This document shows, in pieces, positions 1-8,900 of a stretch of 64,000 nt of DNA. The position numbers and the translations under genes are program-made. The stretch comes from an uncultured Saprospiraceae bacterium (GTDB lineage Bacteria; Bacteroidota; Bacteroidia; Chitinophagales; Saprospiraceae), in contig CAKZVK010000034.1 of assembly GCA_937921825.1 (NCBI GenBank), positions 1 through 64,000 of the forward strand, given 5' to 3'. The notes under the pieces were generated by a model, which saw nothing but the letters and a program-made list of their open reading frames with translations, was not told the origin of the DNA and ran no database searches. Each line of letters starts with the position of its first letter. Positions within the stretch are counted from its first letter, which is position 1.

Positions 1-1680
1 AGATACATAATTGATTATTCCTTGAGTGCTTACTCTTAATAGAGCAAAGGGAGAATGTTCTATAAGAGTCCTAAACTGATACTCTCTGAGTTCTAAATTC
101 TCCTTTGCTTTTTTGACTTCGGTAATTTCTCTACTGACCTCCAATATAGCTGTTACTTCATTATTATGACCGAATACAGGGGTATAGATATTATTGAAGA
201 ATCTAGTATTTTCTTCTCTTGAGACTTCAGTCAATATCGTTTCTCCGCCAAAAACTTTGCAGTAGATCTCATCATTCCACTTCGAAAACAGGGCTTCATC
301 TACTTGACTTTTTAGCGACTTGCCAATGGTAATGTCTATGTCTAGAAATTCCTTGAATTCTTCAATAGCTTTTTCATTATAGGCTATAAAATTGAAATTA
401 GTATCTATGGCAGATACACCATCGGAGGTACTTTCTAGGATTGCATACAGTGTATTGTTCGTCTTCTCTAGCTCTCGATTATCCTCTATACGAGAAGTAA
501 AGTCCTTAGAAGTTCCTACAAGGCCAATCACCTTACCGTTTTTATCAAATATGCACTTCAGTGTGCAGTGATAGAAATTCTTTTTACCATCTATATTTAA
601 TTTTAAATCTTGAGAGATGGGTTGACAATCTTCCAGTGCTTTCTCATGGAGTTCTCTGAAATTCTTAAACATCGGAACCTCAGGATACATGGCTTCAAAA
701 CTCATCCCAGGTACTAAATCTATATCGGCAACTCGTCTGTGCAATAATCTAGCGACTTCATTGAAGTACAGTAACTCAAGGTTTTGGTCATATACATATA
801 TAGCGTCATCTAGAGCAGTCAGTACATGATCAATGATAGACTTTGAGTTGTTTAGGGCTTTGGTTGATTCTTGTAGCTCCTCGAAACCACTAGCTTGTTG
901 TTTTCTAGACTCAATAAGTTCTGAGACATCTAAGCCAAACTCAAGAGTACCGATCTGATTACCAGCATCATCTAGCACAGCTTTGTATGAAATATCAACA
1001 TATCTTTTCTTGTTGGCTTGAGTGAAGTTTATCTTTCTTTTGACTTCTATTCCAGACTTAGCTTGATCATAATAAACTTGTCTTTGCTCAAAGCCTTCTT
1101 TCCCATAGTAATCACTTAATAGTATACCCTTTTGAAGGTCTTTACCTACAACTACTTTATGTATTTGGCTAGCAGACTCATTATAATAGCAGATTCTATA
1201 ATCATTATCTGTGTAGACAAAGTAGCTATTGGAAAGATCCAATACAGACTCTAGCATAGATTGACTCTGTGCCAATTTCGCTGTAGGCTGACTACCCTCT
1301 GCAGTAGTAGCCCCGTCAGACTTAAAAAGCTTATCGTTGGTATTCCTAGTGAAGGTCCATATTGAGCTTTCTTCGTCTTTTGTACTTTTGGTGTTTACAT
1401 TGACAGTATAGGCATGCACGCCTTCTGTCGTCTGTAATTCTAGCTCCAATGACTTTTTATCAGAAAGCTTAAGAAGTGACTGGATATTAGCTCCAATTAT
1501 AAATTGGTCTAATGGCTTCCCTGCCAATCCGATTTTATCTACTCCGACGAGATCAGAGAAAAATAAATTTGCAGATATAATTTTATCACCCTTTACTAAT
1601 ATGCAGCCTATAGGCAAGGCATCAAAAGGACTGAACTGATCTATCTCACCAGCATCTAGTAGGAACCATGAAGTCTTCAT
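1..1680 (-). CDS. Multi-PAS-domain signalling protein (probable sensor kinase), truncated at the left window edge
   Basis: Not in the ORF track. Reverse-complement reading from ATG at 1680 is open to position 1 (MKTSWFLLDAGEIDQFSPFDALPIGCILVKG...). It contains several PAS/PAC-like segments (e.g. 'NSYFVYTDNDYRICYYNESASQIHKVVVGKDL', 'LEFGLDVSELIESRKQQ', 'AILESTSDGVSAIDTNFNFIAYNEKAIEEF'). Confidence 0.85.
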   Translation of the reverse strand, partial: MKTSWFLLDAGEIDQFSPFDALPIGCILVKGDKIISANLFFSDLVGVDKIGLAGKPLDQFIIGANIQSLLKLSDKKSLELELQTTEGVHAYTVNVNTKSTKDEESSIWTFTRNTNDKLFKSDGATTAEGSQPTAKLAQSQSMLESVLDLSNSYFVYTDNDYRICYYNESASQIHKVVVGKDLQKGILLSDYYGKEGFEQRQVYYDQAKSGIEVKRKINFTQANKKRYVDISYKAVLDDAGNQIGTLEFGLDVSELIESRKQQASGFEELQESTKALNNSKSIIDHVLTALDDAIYVYDQNLELLYFNEVARLLHRRVADIDLVPGMSFEAMYPEVPMFKNFRELHEKALEDCQPISQDLKLNIDGKKNFYHCTLKCIFDKNGKVIGLVGTSKDFTSRIEDNRELEKTNNTLYAILESTSDGVSAIDTNFNFIAYNEKAIEEFKEFLDIDITIGKSLKSQVDEALFSKWNDEIYCKVFGGETILTEVSREENTRFFNNIYTPVFGHNNEVTAILEVSREITEVKKAKENLELREYQFRTLIEHSPFALLRVSTQGIINYVS

Positions 1681-1750
1681 ATTATAAATTTAAATAATAT
1701 GAAGACTAACATCAAACAAATACCGTCTTTTCCTCCTTGATTAACCTTTG

Positions 1751-2086
1751 TTACTTCTCCGCTTCCCCTACTGGCTCGTCAGAAGTAGTGATATAACTCA
1801 GCCCCTGGGTAAAATCATAAAAGAAATATAGAGGCTTCTCGTTTCTAAGAAGATCTATATAATTTGGGTATTCTGAGTTCTTAATGTAGACCTCAAATTG
1901 ATATTTCTTCCCCGTTTGGGTCATCTTATTTTTCTTTAATCGACCTTCCTTAAATCGTAGTACGGCTTTTCCAGAGGGTAAGATTAGATGCACAACAGCA
2001 TTACTTAGACTAGCGGGACCGCTTGCGTAGAGGAATACTTTATATTTTTTGAATTGCTCAATTAGAAATTTTTGCTTATCTGCCAT
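1751..2086 (-). CDS. Hypothetical protein, 111 aa
   Basis: Intact ORF between the PAS gene and cmk; no recognised motif. Confidence 0.6.
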   Translation of the reverse strand: MADKQKFLIEQFKKYKVFLYASGPASLSNAVVHLILPSGKAVLRFKEGRLKKNKMTQTGKKYQFEVYIKNSEYPNYIDLLRNEKPLYFFYDFTQGLSYITTSDEPVGEAEK

Positions 2087-2206
2087 TTATCTTCTGAATT
2101 AATCGTTACCAAAAGCCGACAAGATAAAAGATATATCTCTCTTACGAACACCAATTGAAAATTTTGTAGCCAAAGATATTTATCTAGTTTAGCGTACTAA
2201 TTTCTT

Positions 2207-2884
2207 ATGAGTCGTAGAAAAATAAATGTCGCCATCGATGGTCATTCCTCTTGTGGAAAGTCTACCCTAGCCAAGGAGCTTGCTGCTGCGAATGGATATC
2301 TATATATAGACTCAGGAGCCATGTATAGAGCTGTAGCCCTATATCTCCTGACGCATGAGATTGCTATAACTGCCCAAGATGTTACGCCAGCTATTCTGGA
2401 TCAGATAGACATCAAGATGACCTCCATAGAAAACAAATTCCAAATCTATCTCAATGGTAAGGAAATCACCCAGCGTATCATAAGAATAGATGTCTCCAGT
2501 ATTGTCTCAGAGGTAGCTGCCCTCAGTGCAGTAAGAAAGAAACTGGTAGAAATACAGCAGAACTTAGGAATACAAAACGCTGTAGTCATGGATGGCCGTG
2601 ATATAGGTACTGTCGTCTATCCAGAGGCAGAGCTTAAACTCTTTGTGACCGCAGACATAGAAGTAAGGAGCCAAAGACGCTATCTAGAGCTCCAGCAAAA
2701 AGGCATGGAAACCGCCTATGATGAAGTCAGACAAAATCTCTTACACAGAGACCATATAGACTCATCTAGATCTGACAGTCCTCTAAGAAAAGCAGATGAT
2801 GCTATACTCATAGATAATAGCTACATGGATAGGAAAGAACAATTATTCCTAGTCCAGAAACTCTTCGATGAACTAACGTCATAA
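2207..2884 (+). CDS. cmk: Cytidylate kinase
   Basis: N-terminal 'INVAIDGHSSCGKSTLAKELA' P-loop, 'YIDSGAMYRAVAL', 'VVMDGRDIGTVVYPEAELKLFVTA', typical of Cmk. Confidence 0.95.
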   Translation: MSRRKINVAIDGHSSCGKSTLAKELAAANGYLYIDSGAMYRAVALYLLTHEIAITAQDVTPAILDQIDIKMTSIENKFQIYLNGKEITQRIIRIDVSSIVSEVAALSAVRKKLVEIQQNLGIQNAVVMDGRDIGTVVYPEAELKLFVTADIEVRSQRRYLELQQKGMETAYDEVRQNLLHRDHIDSSRSDSPLRKADDAILIDNSYMDRKEQLFLVQKLFDELTS

Positions 2885-2945
2885 GTTGCCCACAGCTTGT
2901 CAGCCAGAATAAACATCCTCTAACTTTCCATAAAAAATAAAAAAA

Positions 2946-2972
2946 GGGGCCGACTCAAAATGAATCGACCCC
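2946..2972 (-). terminator. Intrinsic terminator of the 2781-aa surface protein gene
   Basis: Minus strand GGGGTCGATTCATTTTGAGTCGGCCCC followed by TTTTTTTATTTTTTA, 22 nt downstream of the stop codon. Confidence 0.8.
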
Positions 2973-2993
2973 ATATTTCCAAAGTAATCTTTA

Positions 2994-5900
2994 TTATCTA
3001 ATTACAGTGATATCACCTGCTTCTATCTCAGAGCGCTCTTCATCACTACCTTCATCTACTACTAGCTCTATCACGTAGACATAGACACCAATCTCTACAT
3101 CCTTAGTTCTATCTGTACCCCAGATTCCTTCCCATCCGAGATTCCATCTCTGACCGGAGGCATCTACACCATCTACATCAGTTCTATCTACTAGAGGATC
3201 TAGAGTCTTGACATAAACTAGTTCTCCCCATCTGTCATAGATGCTTACGTTCTTTACTGAGACGCCACCCTTGGTGAACATGTCCCATGTTCTGTTATCC
3301 TCATCTTCAGCACCTTGTGAGATGACATTAGGGATGTACCACTTTTCTATATCTATAATCTCTACTCTGGTCATTCCTTCTACGAAGCAATCATCAGAGA
3401 AGTATACTTCTACTCGGATATCGAAGACTCTATTGTACTCCTCCAGATTTGCTATGATCTCCAAGATTCCTTCTCCATCTGGTGGAAGGTCTACTGGCAC
3501 ATCATCTATATACCATACGACAGAGTTCACTGGAACAGTAATGCCATCTAATACATACTCAAAGGTCTCCGTCTCTCCTATGAAGATAGTAGAAGGCCCT
3601 GCTATCATCACTGTAGGATCAGGTGCACCAATGACATCAATAGAAGCCGTACCTGTACATCCATTAGCATCTGTGACTACGAAGTCATAGATACCAGGTG
3701 CCGGAATCTCGTACACCGGATTATCCTGTGAAGGAGGATTATTAGCCCATTCATAAGTATAAGGTGCGGTACCTCCTGTCGCCTGCATGGTTACTGAAGC
3801 CGTCTCATCTAAGATACAGTCTACTGGATTAGCCATTACTGTCACTGTAGGTTCATCATATACTGTAATAGTAAAGGCCGTCTGATACTGACAGTCATCT
3901 ACACCATCACTGTATACCACTGTATATACGATGTCTATAACTTCTACGCCAGATCCTCCAAAGACGACCTGAGAAGGATCAAAAGCTCCTGTTGCCTCAT
4001 CTATAGATGGACTGGAACTTACCCAAGTTTCTGATACGATAGGCGTACCTGGCGTATCCGAATGTATATCTGCTGCTCCTGGTAGGGTTAGTCCTTGTGC
4101 CGAACTAATACAACCTTCTTCATAGTCATAAACTGCATTAGGATCCCATAGCCCTGGTGGACAATCTTGTGTCGGACAGGTAGCCATACCTGTAGCATCA
4201 CAAGCTGATGGTGGGTTAAAGATTGCAGTAACTACAATTGAGGCAGAACCTGTTGTTATACCAGTCACTTCATAGACTGGATTAACAGCAATATCACTAG
4301 ATGCACTGCCATCTACATTTACTGTGTATCCATTAGCCCCTGTCACTGGAGCCCACTGGAATACAACCGAAGAATTAGTTGCTGCTGCGCAAGTGATAAT
4401 AATCTCTTGTACAGCGTCAACGACTACCTCCTGAGTCACTGTATTTTCGCACTCATCAGGTGCTCCTGCGCTGGCTGCTGTAAGACTCACTGTATAGGTG
4501 CCATCTGTGTCATACTGAACTTCATAAGGTCCATATCCTGATCCAGACAATACTGTACCGCCTCCAAAATCCCAATCAGATTCCGTTACACTGACAGCGT
4601 CATCATTAGATTCAGTAGCTGTTATTATGGCTATAGAACCTTCACATATGGCGTCTACTGGATTAATTGATACTCTAGGTAAGATATTTACTTGAACAGT
4701 GATTTCACCATCAAAGATACATACTGTCGGTTCATCTCTATCTGCCCATATGAAGTCAATCGTATACTCTGCACTATTAACAGCATCAGGAGTAAACTCT
4801 CCTGAGACTGGATCTACATCATTATCATCCCAAGTCACATCTCCGATAAGAGGCATTCCATTACCATCTACGACATCTCCAATGGATAATTGTATAGGTC
4901 CATCTGCTGCATTCCAACAAACAACTAATTCTGGATCTGTAAACTGAGGTACGTTACAGCTAGACGCTACACAGGACCCTCTTTCAGGATCACTGTTATC
5001 ACAGTCTGTGTTCGGATTTAAGGCCACTACAAATATCTCAACTTCGTCATCTTGATTCAGCATAGATAAGAAAGCCAGCGAAGAAGTATTAGTATCTGTG
5101 ATCGTATCTATAGTAGAAGGTCTACCATTGACACTGATGGTGACTTCATATTCTGTTACTCCATTTACTGCGCCCCAACTAAATGAAACGAAATCTATAC
5201 CAGAATCATCACATAGTATCTGTCCCATCACAGGCTCATCTGGACAAGGTGCAGTACAGGTGAATTCCGCTATAATAGGCGGACATCCTGAGGTAGGATG
5301 TATACCATGTACCTCGATAGTCACAGACTCATTAGGTCCTAAGTTATTGACTGTCCATTCTAACTCTGTCTGCATACTCAGCAACATGCCGTCTGAGTCG
5401 TATACATAGAATGAATCAATATTTGTGATCGGATTCCATGCAAAGGTGACCATCCCTGGCACTTCATCACAAGGGATGAAAGACAGTGGTGGGAATTGCT
5501 CACAAGCGGTTGCTGGACATTCGAAGGTCGCTGTGGATTCACATCCTGCTATATCAGAAAGTGCTGTCACCGTTATCTCTACCAAGTCATTTTCATTAAG
5601 TCCAGTGACTGGATAATCTGAGTTAGGATGATTCATAACTTGATTCGTGCCATTCACTGGGTCTGTGATGACCAAATCATAGCCAGTAGCTCCGTCCACA
5701 TCATTCCAATCAAAATTCACAAAATCAAGACCTGCCTCACAAGGCTCGAACACAATATCTTCTAGAGCTGGTTCTACGACTATCTCTCTAGTAGTAGAAT
5801 CAAGACAACCCGCAAGGTTTGCCACCGCTTGGACAGTATAGGTTCCTGCCGCTGGCCATGTAATCAGGCCATTGGCATCTGGAGTTCCGCCATCATAATC

Positions 5901-8900
5901 CCAAGTCACCCCTGGTGGAGTACCTGTAATTGCCGCACCATTATTGACACAGATAGGAGATTCTATCTCGAAGCTCGGATCTGGCACTTCTGTAACTGTG
6001 TACTGAAGATTAAATATTCTCGGTGGACATTGATCATCAAAAGTATAAGTCACTTCAATGTCATAAAGTCCTGAAGTTAAACCGCTTGTATTAAATGAGC
6101 CAGCATCATCCACTACATTATTAGTAGATACATAAGCTAAAGCTCCATTCGCATCAGTGAATGGGAAGGCTGAAGAAATATCTATTACCCCTGGTGTATC
6201 ATTCTCACAGAAGGTAAATGGTTCTATCAGAGAGTTATCTTGAGAGACGCCTGCTGGAGGACAATCTGTCGTCGTACATGGTGTCTCTGTAGATACGGCA
6301 CTATTAAAACATGGATCACCACCTAGAGACATGACAGAGAAGTTAACTGTCTGTCCTAGCTGTAGTCCTGTCTCCGTATAACTAAGGTCGCCTGGACCTA
6401 GGTCTGGTGTCTGCGCTACCCCATCTACAAAGACTGTATAACCAGTAGCTCCTGGCACTGCTTCCCAAGTAATTTCTAATTCATTCTGCCCTTGATTTCC
6501 ACAGGATACTAACGGTGGATCTATTGGATCATTCACTTGGAATTCTACAGGCAGTGAAGCTACAGAACTACAATTAGAGACTGTATCTGTCACCATTACC
6601 GTTACTGATTGCGTCCCAGAACTTGGGAACATAAACGAAGTATTGGCTGTGAAGGTAGAGGTGGTGCTCGTACCGTTCATCCAAGTATATACGTAGTTAG
6701 GACTGGCAGGACTAGCTTGTGCCGATACTAGTGCTGTAATATTGGCATTTCCATCTGGTGCACTAGTAATACAGACATCTGCAATAGGATCTAGGCTTAC
6801 TGTAGGTGGATCTAAAAGCATGAAGCATACATCCGTAGGTTCACTTTCTCCACAAGGTCCTTGAGCGATGACATTAGTACAGCCATCAGGATCAAAGCCA
6901 GCAGGTAGATCTATACTCACAACAGAACCATCTCCATTAGTGGATATATCAGTTACTACCACACCTGGCACTACTGGATTCTGATTCCATACATAAGTGA
7001 GGGCAGGATTAGGACTATCTATCGTAAAGATATGATCTGTAAGCGCTGTCGCACAGAACGTATCATCTCCTTCATAAGTAGGAGGATTAGGGGGTTCTTG
7101 ACCCCATTCGAAAGGACCATAGATGGTCTCACAAGTTTCGATAATCGGCCCAAATGGATGTGTATTATCACCATCATCAGACCAGGCACCATCTTGGAAC
7201 TCGTAGGTTACTTTGATACATACATCTGTAGGGCTGTCCAAGAATAGACATTCATTGGTCGTAATTACATTACCATTATCACAGTCTAAGAACTCTACAA
7301 TTGTACTTGGAATAAATGGCTGAGGCCAATCTTCAAAGTCATCATCAAAATCATCATAAGTCTGGTTCATATCCACACAGTAAGCTCCACAACCTAATGA
7401 GTCTATGACTATAGCTGGTTGTGCAATCTCTACAGTAACTATAGGAATAGTGTCACAAAACTCAGAACCTCCTGTTCTCCAGTCATCTTCTAGGGTATGG
7501 TAACCATCTATTCTAAAGCACTCATCGATGGTCTGACCCGGATTCATTGAATTAGATCCATATAAGTCTACGATTTCCTCAGGTCCATTCCAGTCCCATA
7601 CCCACTCGTAAGGTACGGCCTCACAATCTGTAGGCCTATTAGGTCTACATTCTGTCACCTGGCATTCCCATAAGTATAAGGTAATCGGGTTCTTGTCAGC
7701 AAATGCTTGACCGACAGGATCTATACATAGTTCCTGAGGAACATCACAGTTACAGTCTGGATCTTTGAATACATAATCCATACAGAAGTAACCGTCAGAA
7801 TTTTCTGGCCACTGTTGGATCTCGTCCAAGGTGACATTAAAGTCTCCTAGCCATGCAATCCCATCACCATTCGGATCATCATTACTACCCGCTGGATCCC
7901 AACCCATAGGGTTAAGAGGTGCTTCTAGATCTTCAGCACATACTTTATGTTCGTAGGTCTCTTTAACAAGATTTACGACATTTATCTCTAGACATGTTGG
8001 ACCAATTACTGGATAACATTCATAATCAATAAAATCTAAGCAGATACTATATACCCCCTCTGCAGCAGGCATCTCTATCGCTGGGACAAAGAACCCTGTA
8101 TTTTCTTCAAAAGGATTAAAATCATAGTTGTCACCCCAACTGGTAGACCATTGGAAGACTGCTGGTAAAAGTGGGTACTCATCACAGGGTCTATCATTAT
8201 CAGGAAAGTTTCCAATATTCCCCTGATGTCTGACACCAAACTGTATAATCTCACCTGGACATACTGTAATCATATCTGCTGCATCACAATCACCAGAGAT
8301 ACTAGCATTATCTGCACCAGTACTAAAATCATCTGTCAGCTCAGCATTTTTACAGTCGCTGAATGCTGTGAGATGATCCATGTCATCAGGTACCAATTCA
8401 TTCAGTCCATCTACCGTGACCTCATATTCACATTCTGATCCATTACAACCATCCACGAACATATAATAGGTCTGACCGACATTGAAGTTGGCATCGTATT
8501 CTATAGTTCCCCCAGAACTACAATTCACATTAAAACCTACACAGGGTTCATCAAACTCGCAATTAGTGTAGATTCCAGATTGAACTCCAGCTCCCACACA
8601 GTTAAAAATAAAAACCTCGACAGTCGATTCCTCACTACTGGCTACAAAGGCAAACCATGACATATTATGAGGGACAAAGCCTGGAGAATCACAAAGTACA
8701 CCTGGTTGTGGAGGACCTAGGATGGGACAGGATGGATCATCACACGGTGGTGTACAAGATTCATAGCCTTCCGCTAATTGCATAGGATCACAAAGTTTAC
8801 AACCTCCATCAGCTAGGGGCGGTTGAGATTCTTCACAGGTCGCACAATAGATGTTGCCTGTCTCCCCGCAACTACCACATTGGATAGTCACCTTAAAACA

